A stretch of 64,000 nt of DNA from JAFAGX01 sp963759875 (GTDB taxonomy: Bacteria; Acidobacteriota; Terriglobia; Terriglobales; Acidobacteriaceae): NCBI GenBank assembly GCA_963759875.1, contig CAVXBB010000015.1, positions 1,674,001 to 1,738,000 of the forward strand, read 5' to 3'. This document shows positions 1 to 11,229 of this stretch, one piece after another. The position numbers and the translations under genes are program-made. How positions within the stretch are numbered: position 1 is the stretch's first letter; each line of letters starts with the position of its first letter. The notes under the pieces were generated by a model, which worked only from the letters and a program-made list of their open reading frames with translations, did no database searches and was not told the DNA's origin.

Positions 1-469
1 AGTTTGCAGTTGTGTTGGGGAGCGGTGCCCGTGCCGGAGGTATTGACGGGGGTCGTGTTCAGGCTCCCCGAGGTTCGCGAGCGGTTGAACGAGGGCGCAA
101 CCGACAGCGTCGGAAAGTATTGCGAGCGGGCCTCGCGCACCACGGCGCGGGCTTCCATGAAGTTCTCGAAGTATTGCTTGATGTTCTGGTTGTTAATATC
201 CAGTTGCTCTTCGAGTGCGTTCAGCTCGGGATCGTTGAAGATCTCCCACCACTTGCCGCGCAGTTTCGCATCTGCGGGCTGTGCAACCGTCCAGCCTTCA
301 GTTTCCTTGAACTGGGTGGGTGATTCCTTGTACACCGCGCGGGCGCCGGCGTCGCAGGTGGATGGTATTTCGGCCCGACCACGCAGCCCGATCAAGCACC
401 AACGGAGAAGTCGCAGCCGCACCCAGCCGACATCATCCCGCCCACTGGTTTTCGCATAAAGATCTTCAT
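1..469 (-). pseudogene. RND efflux outer membrane factor (NodT/OprM family), frameshifted and cut by window start
   Basis: Outer-membrane channel subunit expected to complete the MdtABC pump encoded just upstream on the same strand. Only the N-terminal part lies in the window; the rest is beyond base 1. Read on the minus strand, fragments match the family well: a lipoprotein-like start GCVVGPKYHPPATPAPA, then VYKESPTQFKETEGW, then LRGKWWEIFNDPELNALEEQ, the usual opening of NodT/OprM proteins. These pieces lie in different frames, so at least one indel falls near 345-360 and another near 385-400. The likely start is the ATG at 467-469, preceded by a GAGG, 24 bases after the mdtC stop. The lipobox Cys would anchor it in the outer membrane. 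Family assignment is firm; whether the gene is dead or misread cannot be told from sequence alone. Confidence 0.75.
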
Positions 470-492
470 AACGTTTCTGCCTCACCGACTGT

Positions 493-3400
493 TCATCTCG
501 ATCCACGCGTAGCTGGCCTCCGGAGCCGGAGAAGGATGGCGCGCTGTCTTCCCTCCATGCGCAGCCGCAGCCGGTCGAACGCCAAATAGACGACCGGCGT
601 TGTATAGAGCGTGAGCAACTGACTCAAGATCAGCCCTCCCACAATCGTGATGCCAAGGGGCCGGCGGAGCTCATACCCCGTGCCCGTCCCCAGCGCCAAC
701 GGCAGAGCGCCCAATAACGCAGCCATCGTCGTCATCAGGATCGGACGGAAGCGCAACATGCACGCTTCAAAAATCGCATCGGTTGTGCTTCTTTCCCTCC
801 TGGCGTTCTGCCTGCAGAGCGAAATCGATCATCATGATGGCGTTCTTTTTTACGATTCCGATCAGCAGCACAATGCCAATGATGGAGATGATGTTCAGAT
901 CCTGCTTAAAGAGCATCAATGCGAGCATCGCGCCTACGCTCGCCGACGGCAGCGTGGAGATGATCGTCAGGGGATGGACCAGGCTTTCATACAAAATGCC
1001 GAGAACGATGTAGACCGCCAGCAGCGCCGTCAGAATCAGCAGGGGCTCGGTGCCCAGAGATTGCTGGTAGGCCAGCAGCGTGCCGGCAAAAAAGCCTTGC
1101 AGCGTGGAAGGCGTGCCCAGCCGCTTTTGCATCTGGCTGATGGCCAATGTGGCATCGCTCAAAGATACGTTCGGCGCGAGGTTAAAGGACACGGTGACCG
1201 AGGGGAATAAGCCCGTATGGTTGATGGCCAGTGGGGTGGTGTTGGCTTGGCTCTTGGCCACCGCGAGCAGCGGAATGTTGCCGCTGCTGGACGTTGAAGG
1301 TAGATGTCTTTCAATCCTTCCGGGCTTTGCCAATACTGGGGAGCAACTTCCAGCACCACGTAATACTGATTCAACTGCGTGTAGATGATGGACACTTCCG
1401 ATTGGCCGAATGCGCCGTATAACGCCGAGTCCAGCGACTGCGCGGTAAGGCCGAGCTTGGCCGCGGTGACGCGATCATAGTTCATCAGCTCATCCAGGCC
1501 GCCATTCTGCTGGTCTGAGCTCACGTCCTGCAGACCGGGCAGGCGCTTCATCTGCACCCAGTATGATCGGCCCCCACTTGGAAAGATCCTGCACCGTGTC
1601 GGATTGGATCGTGTACTGGTACATCGCATTACTGGACCGGCCGCCGATGCGCAGATCCTGCACGGCTTGGAGGAACGCGGAAGCCACCGGCAGACGGTTC
1701 AATTGCGGGCGCAGGCGGTTGATGATCTGAGCGGCGCTCACTTTGCGCTCCGCCAGCGGCTTGAGCGCAATGTAGAGGGAGCCGTTATTGGTGGCTCCGC
1801 CGCCGCCGGTAAACGCAATCACATTCTCGACGGCAGGATCATTCTTGATGACCGCGCCGATCTGCCGAATGGAGTTGTCCATCGCCGGAAAGGATGAATC
1901 CTGCGGCCCGCGTACGCTACCGGAGATCGCTCCCGTGTCCTCCGACGGGAAAAAGCCCTTGGGTATCTTGACGATCAGCACCACATTGAGCGCGATGGTG
2001 ACGAAGAGTACGACGAGGGTGAGGGTCGGATGGTCGAGCACCCAATGCAGGCTGCCGCGATACAACGACAGCACCCAGTCAAAGAACTTTTCGCTGGCCA
2101 TGTAGATGCGGCCATGTTTTTCCGCGCGCTCGTTCTTCAACAGGTAGGCGCACATCATCGGCGTCGTGGTCAGAGAGATGATCATGGACACGAAAACGGC
2201 CGTCGAGAGAGTGACGGCAAACTCGCGGAAGAGACGGCCCAACGATTCCGCCCATCAACAGAAGAGGGATAAAGACGGCAATGAGCGAAATGCTGATGGT
2301 GAAGACGGTGAAACCGATTTCTTCCGCGCCCTTCAGCGCCGCGGCAAAGGGCTTCATGCCGTCTTCCAGATGGCGCGAGATATTTTCCATCACCACGATG
2401 GCATCATCGACCACAAATCCCGTGGCAATGGTCATGGCCATCAGCGAGAGGTTGTCCAGGGTGTATCCGAACAGATACATCACGGCGAACGTACCGACCA
2501 GCGAGACCGGCACCGCGACCGCGGGAATGAGCGTGGCGCGGCCGTTGCGCAGGAAGACAAACACCACGACGATGACGAGGCCGATGGAAATCAGCAACGT
2601 CCTCTCCACGTCACTGACCGAGGCGCGGATGGTGGTGGTGCGATCCAGAACGATGGTGGTATCGATGCCGAGCGGAATGGATGCCTGGATAATCGGAAGT
2701 TGCGCGCGGACGCGATCGACCGTGTCAATGATATTGGCGCCGGGCTGGCGGAAGATGATGACCGTAACCGAGCGCTTGCCGTTCAAATAACCGGCAGCAC
2801 GGACGTTCTGCACCGAGTCCGTCACCTGGGCTACGTCGGAAAGGCGGACCGCCGCGCCGTTCTTATAACCGACGATGAGTGGCTTGTAGTCGTCCGCGTG
2901 CGAGATCTGGTCGTTGGCAAGGATGTCCGCGCGTCACATTGCCATCGGAGATTTGGCCTTTGGCCAGGTCGGAGTTCTGCAGGCTCAGCACGGACTGCAA
3001 ATTCGCAAGGGTAAGTCCATAGCCGGCCAATTGTGTGGGATTTGCGTCCACACGCACAGACGGCAAGGCGCCGCCTCCGACCGAGACCTGCCCGACGCCC
3101 TGTATCTGCGACAACTTTTGCGCGAGGACGGTGGAGGCTTCGTCATATATTTTATCGGGGCCGTATTTGTCGGAGGTAAGGCCGAGGATCATGATCGGCG
3201 AATCGGCGGGATTGACCTTGCGATAGGTCGGATTGCCCGGCAGGTTGGCGGGCAGATAGGTTCGCGCCGCATTGATGGCGGCTTCCACGTCGCGCGCCGC
3301 GCCATCAATGTCGCGGCTGAGGTCGAACTGAATGGTGATGGATGTGCTGCCGAGCGTGCTGGCCGAGGTCATCTCCGTCACTCCTGCAATATGACCGAGC

Positions 3401-3609
3401 TGCCGCTCCAGGGGAGTGGCGACGGACGACGCCATAATGTCGGCGCTGGCTCCCGGCAATCCGGCACCGACGGAAATTGTCGGGAAGTCGACCTCCGGCA
3501 GCGGCGCGACTGGCAGCACCTCAAACGCAACCGCCCCGGCCAGGGCAATCGCCACCGTGAGCAGCGTGGTAGCCACGGGCCGTTGAATGAAGGGTGCGGA
3601 GATGTTCAT
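493..3609 (-). pseudogene. mdtC: RND multidrug efflux permease, MdtC-like, with about five frameshifts
   Basis: Inner-membrane proton-driven RND permease, second of two tandem permease genes. The ATG at 3607-3609 overlaps the mdtB stop (ATGA). The N-terminus ISAPFIQRPVATTLL, the TM4 charged motif GFVVDDAIVVMENI and IVKKNAIMMIDFA near TM10 are all present, in correct order. The reading frame must change near 2935, 2240, 1570, 1300 and 775 to follow the family. At 2240, removing one C restores GGIVG to RLFREFAVTL. Between breaks the protein looks fully conserved and I see no internal substitution stops. That favours recent inactivation or base-call errors over old decay. Rebuilt length would be near 1,030 residues, normal for RND permeases. 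Confidence 0.85.
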
Positions 3610-6600
3610 GCGGGCCCTGCCAGTTCTCCGTCTCCGGTTTCCGGCTGAGTCGATTTGTGCGCAAAGCGCTGCGCCAGATTGTCAAAAAAGATGTAGATGA
3701 CGGGCGTGGTGTAAAGCGTGAGCACTTGGCTCAGCAGCAGTCCGCCCACCATGGCGATGCCCAGCGGCCGGCGCAACTCGGAACCGAAACCAGTTCCGAG
3801 AGCCAGCGGCAGCCCCGCCAGCAGCGCGGCCATCGTGGTCATCATAATGGGGCGGAAGCGGAGCAGACAGGCGTCGTAAATTGCATCGGTCGCGTTCTTC
3901 CCGTGCTTGCGCTCGCCTTCCAGGGCGAAGTCGACCATCATGATGCCGTTCTTCTTCACGATACCGATCAGCAGCACAATGCCGATGATCGCCACCACGC
4001 TCAAATCCTGGCGAAAGAGAATCAGCGCGAGAAAAGCGCCCACGCCCGCTGACGGCAGCGTGGACAGAATCGTAATCGGGTGGATAAAGCTCTCGTACAA
4101 AACACCCAGCACGATGTACACCGTGACCAGCGCGGCCAGAATGAGCAACGGCTCATTGGCCAGCGAATTCGTGAAGGATGCCGCGGTGCCTTGAAAACCG
4201 GCCTGCAGGCTGGGGGGCATGTGCATGTCTTTCTGCGCCTTGTCGACCGCAGTAATGGCGTCGCCTAGCGCGGCATTGGGCGCGAGATTGAACGACACGG
4301 TGATGGCCGGAAATTGGCCCTGATGGTTAATCGAGAGCGCCTCTGTCGTCTTCTCGAAGTGCGAGAAAGCGCTCAGCGGCACGGCATTGCTGGTGGCCGA
4401 ACTGGTGGCGCCTGCAGAGGTGGCTCCCCTGCTGGACGAGGCGGTGGAGGCGCTCGTCGAAAGCGCGTTCGCAGGAGGAGCAAGGGTATTTGCCGCCGGA
4501 GTGTACTGTGCGGAAGCCGTTAGCGCATTGGACCCCGCGGAGGATGATCCGGAGGACGCGAAAGAGGAAGAGGCTCCGGCACCGGTTGCGCCGGAAGACG
4601 CATTGGACTGGATGTAGAGATGGTTCAGCTTGTTCGGGTCCTTCTGAAACTGCGGTTCACTCTCCAGCACAACGTGGTACTGATTCACCTGCGTATACAT
4701 CGTGCTGATCTGCCGCTGGCCGAAGGCGTCATACAGGGTGTTATCGATGGTCGTCGGCGCGATGCCCAGTCGCGAGGCGGTGACCCGGTCGATCACCAGA
4801 GATACCGCCAGCCCTCCCAATTGTTGATCGGTGGCGACGTCTTCCAGTTCCGGCAACTGCTTCAGCCGGTCGACGAAACGGTTGGTCCAGTCATTCAGTT
4901 CATTGGCATCGGGGTCTTCGAGCGTGTACTGGTATTGCGTGCGGCTCACCCGGTCATCCACGGTAATGTTCTGCACCGGTTGCATAAACAACTGGATTCC
5001 CTGAACCTGGTTCAGCTCTTGAGTTGAGCCTGCGGATCAGGTCTGAAGCACTGATCTTGCGCTGGTCGAGCGGCTTTAGATTGATCGACATTCTTCCGCT
5101 GTTCGTCGTTGTATTGGTTCCATCTGCGCCGATGAACGACGAGAGGCTTTCGACGGCCGGGTCATCCAGAACTACCTTTGCCAGCTCCTGCTGCTTCTCT
5201 GCCATGGCCTTTGAGCCAATCGTCTGCGGCGCCTGCGATATGCCCTGGATCACGCCCGTGTCCTGCACCGGGAAAAATCCTTTGGGGATGATGATGTAAA
5301 GGAAAACCGTAAGCAGCAGTGTGGCCAGCGCGACCAACAGCGTAATCGTCTGGAATCGAAGGACAAACTTCAGCGTCCGGCCATAGAAAGCGATCATCCC
5401 CTCGAAAGCACGCTCCGAGGCTCGATAGATGCGCCCCTGCTGCTCTTTGGGCTGGTGCCGCAAGATTCGCGCACTCATCATGGGCGTGAGCGTAAGGGAG
5501 ACCACCGCCGAAACGACGATGGTGACGGCCAGGGTCACGGCAAACTCGCGGAACAGGCGCCCCACCACGTCGCCCATAAATAACAGCGGAATCAGTACGG
5601 CGATGAGCGACACGGTCAGCGAGAGAATGGTGAAGCCAATTTGCTCCGCACCCTTGAGCGCCGCTTCCATGGGTGGATCGCCCGCTTCGATGTAGCGCGC
5701 GATGTTTTCGATCATCACGATGGCATCGTCCACCACGAAGCCGGTGGAGATGGTCAGCGCCATCAGCGATAAGTTATCCAGGCTGTAACCCAGGATGTAC
5801 ATCGCCGCGAAAGTGCCGATCAGTGACAGCGGCACCGCCACGCTCGGGATAATGGTGGCGTAGAGACTCCGCAAGAAGAGGAAGATGACCAGCACGACCA
5901 GGCCGACCGTCAACAGCAATTCGAACTCAACGTCGGAAACCGATGCTTCGATGGCGGTTGTAAGATCGGTGAGCGTGGTCACCTGAATGCCCGTGGGCAG
6001 ATTGGCCTGAAGCTGCGGCATGAGTTGCTTGATGCTCTTGACCACGCTGATGGTGTTGGCCCCAGGCTGGCGTTGCACATTCAGGATGACCGCAGGGGTC
6101 TGATTCATCCACGCTGCCTGATTATTGTTCTCCACGCCATTCACGATGTTGGCTACGTCGGTCAGCATCACTGGCGCACCGTTACGGTAGGCAACGACAA
6201 CCTTCCGATAGTCGTCGCTGGTGACCAGTTGATCGTTGGCGTCGATCTGGTAATCCTGGCGCGGCCCATCGAAGTTCCCTTTGGCGGCGTTCACGCTGGC
6301 CTGGGTCAGCGCCGTGCGCAGGTCTTCCAGGTTGATGCCGTAGGATGACAGAGCCGTAGGGTTGGCTTGAATGCGGACGGCGGGCTTTTGGCCGCCGCTG
6401 ATGGTTACCAGACCGACCCCGCTGAGCTGCGAGATCTTAGGCGCAAGGCGCGTGTCCACAAGATCCTCGACCTGAGAAAGCGGCATGGAACTTGAGGTGA
6501 TGGCCAGGGTCAGCACAGGGGCATCGGCTGGATTCGTCTTACTGTAGATCGGCGGCGAGGGCAGAATGGACGGCAAAAGACTCTGCGACGCGTTGATGGC

Positions 6601-6930
6601 AGACTGCACCTCTTCCTCAGCTACATCAATATTCAGACTGAGGTTGAACTGCAGCACGATGACGGAAGTGCCTCCGGAACTGGTGGAGGTCATCTGGCTC
6701 AAACCCTGCAGTTGGCCGAATTGGCGCTCCAATGGCGCCGTCACCGTCGTCGACATCACCGTCGGGCTTGCTCCGGGATAAAACGTGAGCACCTGAATGG
6801 TCGGATAGTCGACTTCCGGCAAAGCGGAGACCGGCAGTTGTGTATAGCCAACAAGACCGACCAGCAGGATGGCAGCCATCAGCAAAGAGGTGGCTACCGG
6901 CCGCAAGATAAACGGACGAGATGGACTCAC
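3606..6930 (-). CDS. mdtB: RND multidrug efflux permease, MdtB-like, one frameshift
   Basis: Inner-membrane RND permease that captures substrates from the periplasm and outer leaflet using proton motive force; in E. coli MdtB and MdtC form a heterotrimer. The GTG start at 6928-6930 overlaps the mdtA stop (GTGA). Visible landmarks are the N-terminal helix RPFILRPVATSLLMAAILL, GFVVDDAIVMIENI in TM4 and GIVKKNGIMMVDFALEGE in TM10. The frame breaks once between about 5010 and 5035, where LIRRLNSRA must join LNQVQGIQLFMQP; downstream the frame runs cleanly to 3606. Rebuilt length is about 1,100 residues. The excess over family length is a Ser/Ala/Thr-rich stretch encoded by about 4384-4612, between LYIQS and VPLSAFSHFE in the second periplasmic loop. 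Operon partners are mdtA upstream and mdtC downstream. Confidence 0.88.
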
Positions 6931-8169
6931 GGGGCGCTGCTCCCGCTTGGGCTGGCTGCGGCAGGCTTGGTCGAAACCTGGTTCGAAGTGACCACTGCTA
7001 CTTTGTCCTGCAACTTATCGAAGCTGCTGTTGGCGACAACGTCTCCAGGATTGATGCCGTCAACCTGCGTTATACCGCCGTCGGTAACTCCCGGCTTTAT
7101 GCTGCGCATATGAGCGATATTGTTTTGAATCACATACACGAACGATGCCTGGCCATTTTGTTGAATGGCGGATGCTGGAATCAGCGTCACCCCCTCCAAC
7201 GTATTCACCAGCAGCCGCGTGTTCACAAACTGGTTTGGGAAGAGTGCATCATTTTTATTGTCGAAGAGGGCTCGTGCTTTGACTGTTCCTGTCGTAGTGT
7301 CAATCTGGTTGTCGAGCGTCAACAGCTTCCCGCTTGCAATCTTGGTCTGCGCAGTGCGATCAAAGGCATCGACCGGGAGCTTAGCCTTCTTGCGCAGTCG
7401 AGCTTCAACCGGGCCTAGACTGTCTTCCGGTATGGTGAAAATTACGGTGATGGGCTCCAGCTGCGTAATGACGGCGAGGGTTGACGGTTCCCGCAGACTG
7501 CACCACGTTGCCCGGATCCACCAACCGTAAACCGACGCGGCCCGCGATGGGAGCGGTGATATGGCAGAAATCGACCTGAATCTGGTCAAATTGCACCGTT
7601 CCCCGATCGTTTTTTACCGTGCCCTCTTCCTGCAGTACAAGCTTTTCCTGGTCATCCAATGTCTGCTTCGCAATGGCGTTGCGCGCCCATGCGGCACGAT
7701 AGCGTTCCAGGTCCATCTGTGCTTGGGCGAGCAGGTTCTGGTCGCGCTCCAGTGTGCCTTGCGCTTGTAAAAGCATCGCCTGGTACGGACGCGCATCGAT
7801 GTCAACCAGAGGATCGCCCTTACTTACCAGCTGACCCTCCTTAAAGTGCACGGCCACAACTAGGCCATTCACCTGGCTGGTAATCGAAGCGGTATAGACC
7901 GGAGTGACTGTACCGATTGCGTCAAGGTAAACGCCGATGTCACCTTTCGTAGCCGTCGCGGTTGTAATCGTGATCTTCGGCGCCGCAGGCGCAACTTTTT
8001 TCGCCGCATCGTGATGGCGCCATACCAATCCGATTGCAAGCACAAGCACGAGCAACAACACAATTCCGATGATGATCCACAGAACTTTATGCCGGTGAGA
8101 ATCCGAACCGTGAGCCGGGAGTTGATGGCCACGCTCGATGTGGGGCTGTTCGTTGGTGTCAACGGTCAA
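6927..8169 (-). CDS. mdtA: RND efflux periplasmic adaptor subunit, MdtA-like, one frameshift
   Basis: Membrane fusion protein linking the RND permeases to the outer-membrane channel. The TTG start at 8169 is chosen because AAGGAG lies 8 bases upstream. Residues about 28-48 form a single hydrophobic anchor; the lipoyl-like half GDIGVYLDAIGTV follows, then an alpha-helical hairpin (about 115-165) and the return strand GRVGLRLVDPGNVVQSAGT. The frame breaks at 7478-7481: a run of three C on the coding strand would need only two to join SAGTVN to LAVITQLEPITVIF. The C-terminal barrel (LIPASAIQQNG, FVYVI) is intact and the tail is Ala/Pro/Ser-rich. It heads an overlapping operon with mdtB and mdtC, so transcription probably starts in the 8.17-8.33 kb gap. 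Confidence 0.88.
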
Positions 8170-8335
8170 AAGGGATCTCCTTTGTCGGCTCCGAATCGGT
8201 CAGAATTATAGCCGTGGAAAAGGCGTTCCAACTCGCAATCGTGATGCCCTAACGTGGCGACGCAAGACTCGAACATAAGCATTGAGCCTGCTCATCCCAA
8301 CGCACTCGTCACGGCAAAGCAACGACGAAAAAACG

Positions 8336-8459
8336 ATGCTGGAAATCCTCGGACCCGACGGAAAGCGAATCGTCTCGTTGGGAGAAGACGCCGAGGAAAC
8401 CGCACTAATTTCGTAAAGAGCAGCAGGAGGAGACTGCTGGCGAGCAGAAAACCAAGTGA
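8336..8459 (+). pseudogene. possible small ORF with one frame break, unknown function
   Basis: I do not recognise a family. From ATG 8336 the frame reads MLEILGPDGKRIVSLGEDA and stops at TAA 8414. In the next frame the sequence continues with an acidic, coding-like KEQQEETAGEQKTK up to TGA 8457. A one-base change near 8414 would give one protein of about 40 residues. No good ribosome binding site is visible. It lies between the divergent efflux operon and the convergent stress protein gene. It may be chance; the composition of the predicted peptide is the only support. Confidence 0.2.
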
Positions 8460-8465
8460 AAGCAT

Positions 8466-9416
8466 TCACACGCTCAGAACTGGAATCGGCACCGCGCAAA
8501 TGATTCCGTAGCCATGGATCCGCAGGTTACCGCCATAGGGATAGCACCCTGTAACCAGCAAATCCGCTTTCGTCTGCTTCGCAACCTGGCTTAGCACCTT
8601 CGGCGCGTCACCACTGCCGATTAATACGTCCGCTTTGGTACCCATGTCTTGCTGGAGCTTTGCGATACGCTGAGAAGCGTCGCCGACCAGCGCCTCTTTC
8701 CACATTTGATCGACGTAGCTGCCGCCAGGTCCCCAAAACTCCACCGAGGGAGTCACGTGGGCGAGCGTAAGACGGGCACCAAATTCGGCAGCCATTTGCG
8801 CGGCCCACGACACGGCTTCGTCACTACGGGGGCCCAAATCGACCGCGCACAGGACGCTGCGGATCGCAAACTCCTGCCCTGGCTGCTGCTTCACCTCTTG
8901 TCCGTTGGCTTGCGTCAGCTGCTTGTCGCGTATAGCCACCCCGCCGTACATAGACAGCGGGTTGTTGGGTGTTGGTGGACCCTCCGGTTCTTCCACGTGG
9001 GCGCCGGTCCAAACCGGACACTCGCTCCCGTGTAGTACTTTCGCTGTTACAGAGCCCAGCAGAAACTGATTGAACGTCTGGCCATGGGACGGCATCATGA
9101 TCAGGTCGGCCTTTTCCATCTGAGCCGTCTGCACAATTACCCGGGCCGGGTCGCCTTTAACCAACACGCCTCGGATGGCAAGGCCTTCAAGCTCCTGCCC
9201 GAGAGACTGGTCCTGGTTTTTCTCGGCCTCTCTAACTATCTCAGCGAGCATATCCCAACCAGCGATCTCAGGGCCGACCCCCGTCTGCGCTGTCACGACC
9301 TGCAGCATCACGATCTCAGAATGGAAATGGTGGGCCAGCGTGGCAGCCTGATGAATCACTGGCAGCCAGGTATTCGGGAAATCAACCGGCAGAAGAATCT
9401 TCTGAATATTCAGCAT
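8466..9416 (-). CDS. tandem universal stress protein (two UspA domains)
   Basis: Cytoplasmic stress protein with two consecutive UspA folds in 316 residues. The first domain begins LNIQKILLPVDFPNTW and ends with the ATP-loop pattern SHGQTFNQFLLGSVT followed by LHGSECPV, matching G-x9-GS. The second begins RSVLCAVDLGPRSDEAVSW and keeps the TKADLLVTG strand. Its final loop reads GGNLRIHGYGIICAVPIPV and lacks the GS nucleotide signature, so only the first half is likely to bind ATP. I start at ATG 9416 because the domain begins there; an upstream in-frame GTG would add 43 residues with no domain character. It stands alone, with a non-coding stretch of more than 1 kb upstream. Confidence 0.9.
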   Translation of the reverse strand: MLNIQKILLPVDFPNTWLPVIHQAATLAHHFHSEIVMLQVVTAQTGVGPEIAGWDMLAEIVREAEKNQDQSLGQELEGLAIRGVLVKGDPARVIVQTAQMEKADLIMMPSHGQTFNQFLLGSVTAKVLHGSECPVWTGAHVEEPEGPPTPNNPLSMYGGVAIRDKQLTQANGQEVKQQPGQEFAIRSVLCAVDLGPRSDEAVSWAAQMAAEFGARLTLAHVTPSVEFWGPGGSYVDQMWKEALVGDASQRIAKLQQDMGTKADVLIGSGDAPKVLSQVAKQTKADLLVTGCYPYGGNLRIHGYGIICAVPIPVLSV

Positions 9417-10570
9417 CGCGCACCAGCCGGAGAGGTAAGAATGCCCCTGACCATCTCCCCGACGACGTTCGCAGCCTGGTTCGCAGTGTAACGCAGTCTT
9501 CCTCGAATCCCGTTTGTAGATAGTTGTCGCGGTAGCGACAACCATTGCGGATCGCCCTTCTTAAATCACCGCCGCGTTTTGACCTGGCTGCGGACTCGAT
9601 CTGTCAACCGTGTTTTTCCTTTGACGCTTACACTTTTCTTTTTGGATTTGCAAGAGCGGGACTTCGCACATGCATGAGCGCCCTAGCAAGCTAGATGGCG
9701 GTTTGATCTGGGATCGGGAAACTACATCTGGAGTAGGTTGCGGGAAGCTTCCTAACCCTCAGTACCGGTTGCACGCTTCTTTTCGTCGGGGAGAGCAGTT
9801 CCCGCACTATGTTGCCCACACGCATACTTCGTCCTAAGCGGCCGTTATGTTCGTTAAGCACACTGAGCCATATTGCATTTCTGCTCCAGCGATCGAGCAG
9901 TTTCTTTTCTAGGGACCAGCGTTTTGAGTGAGGCGATTCTTCACCACAACCAGTCGAGGATTGCCACCGTAAGGTTGTTCACTTTTGAACAGTTTTTCCC
10001 TCGGCCATCACATATCGTTGTCGGCGGTCCCTTTTAGTCTTGTCTGGGCTGACGAAGGAGGATCTTGAGAAGTTGGAGTTGCTGCGTGTTGTCCATCCTG
10101 AGAATCCACAGTACAGAGTGTGGAAACTGTAATCCTGGAGGAAGTCGCCGGGGTGAAGACATGCGTGCGCGGCTGGAAGAGCTGGAGAGAGTCGCGCCGA
10201 GATCGGAAACCGTTGTTCGAACGGACGCATCCAGGAGGTATGGTTAAATTTGCTGCTGCACTGGAGCCTTCTGACCCGCGTACTCAATCTGCAAGGCCTA
10301 CCGTGCGGCAAAGAGCTTGCCAAGCACTGCCGTATAGACTGAGTCGGAACCTCAGCCCGTGGATATCGCTCTCGTTTATGAAACGGCAGATTTTGGCTCT
10401 CGCACGCTTCTTGATGTATAGGAAATACAAAAGCCGATCTCGTCTGACGAAGACGATTTGCTCCAAGGCTGCGGGAAGCAGCTCAAAGAAGAATATCCCG
10501 GAGGGATTCCCGTCGCGATAAACCCGCCACCGAGCACGGTCAGAGAAAGTCACGAATCTGACTATGCACA
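9417..10570. other. long intergenic region, no gene seen
   Basis: Several ORFs of 60-130 codons are open in this 1.15 kb, but their translations are rich in Arg, Ser and Cys, have no domain character, lack ribosome binding sites and overlap on both strands. It probably carries the promoters of the stress protein (minus) and the YtxH gene (plus). Confidence 0.5.
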
Positions 10571-10593
10571 GTGACACTTGCCGAAAGTGACAC
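10571..10593. promoter_or_regulatory. direct repeat GTGACAC upstream of the YtxH-like gene
   Basis: Two copies of GTGACAC at 10571-10577 and 10587-10593, 16 bases apart start to start and about 30 bases before the GTG of the next gene. The hexamer GTGACA is also the half-site of the palindrome at 38643-38660. A regulator site is inferred, not shown. Confidence 0.3.
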
Positions 10594-10622
10594 GCAGCAC
10601 AATTTCAACCCGGAGGTGCTCT

Positions 10623-10940
10623 GTGAACAAATTTCTGAGGTCGCTACTTAAGGCCGGGATCTACCTGCTTGAGCAACGGGACCGTTTAAAGGCTCGAGCT
10701 GAAGACCTCACCGACCGAGCCGGACAGGCAATTCGCGGGCAAGAGGACCATACAGTCCGCAATGCGATTAGCTTTGCCGCTGGAACCGCACTTGGAATAG
10801 GCGTCGCACTATTGTTCGCGCCAGCAAGCGGAGAAGAAACCCGCAGCGCGCTAGCTGCAAAAGTCCAAAATGTGGGCGACAGAGTGCGGGAACAGCTCTC
10901 CCAAGAACTGAAAAAGCCTGCAACCGGCACGAACAGCTAG
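10623..10940 (+). CDS. YtxH domain-containing small membrane protein
   Basis: 105-residue protein. The GTG start at 10623 has GGAGGT 5 bases upstream, which decides the start over an upstream in-frame codon. After a basic amphipathic N-terminus comes one hydrophobic stretch with the YtxH/gas-vesicle-like signature ISFAAGTALGIGVALLFAPASGEETR (residues about 55-80, described here in two parts: ISFAAGTALGIGVALL and FAPASGEETR), then a helical tail with VGDRVREQLSQELKK. Such proteins are general-stress-associated membrane proteins of unknown mechanism. It is monocistronic, preceded by a GTGACAC direct repeat. Confidence 0.8.
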   Translation: MNKFLRSLLKAGIYLLEQRDRLKARAEDLTDRAGQAIRGQEDHTVRNAISFAAGTALGIGVALLFAPASGEETRSALAAKVQNVGDRVREQLSQELKKPATGTNS

Positions 10941-11229
10941 CTCCCCGCGGCTTTCATAAGCAGCGCGGATGGTACATTTGTCAAAGTGCGGCCATACCGT
11001 CATAACGTTCAACGACCAATATCAATGCAAATACCGGAAGCAGTTGCGGCGGCTAATATTGGCACCGGCTGGACGGTCTTTTAAAGCGTTACGCACCTTT
11101 GTGGCCAGGCTGTCGTGAATCGTAGCAGCGCAGGCGGAACGCACTTCCTTAGATTGAACCTCATCGTGAGCGGCGGTTTACCGGTTTTTCCTTGTAGCGA
11201 ACAAACGGCGAAACTGCTATCCTGCCTCG

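Noticed and set aside
4..459. Plus-strand ORF of 151 codons at the window start
   Set aside because: It is antisense to the outer-membrane-factor gene, whose minus-strand fragments match the family.
2166..3648. Long plus-strand ORFs rich in Arg, Asp and His over the mdtC region
   Set aside because: Shadows of the minus-strand permease; composition is typical of antisense frames and no domain is seen.
8206..8499. Minus-strand ORF of 97 codons
   Set aside because: No domain character, Ser/Arg-rich, overlaps the stress protein end, no ribosome site.
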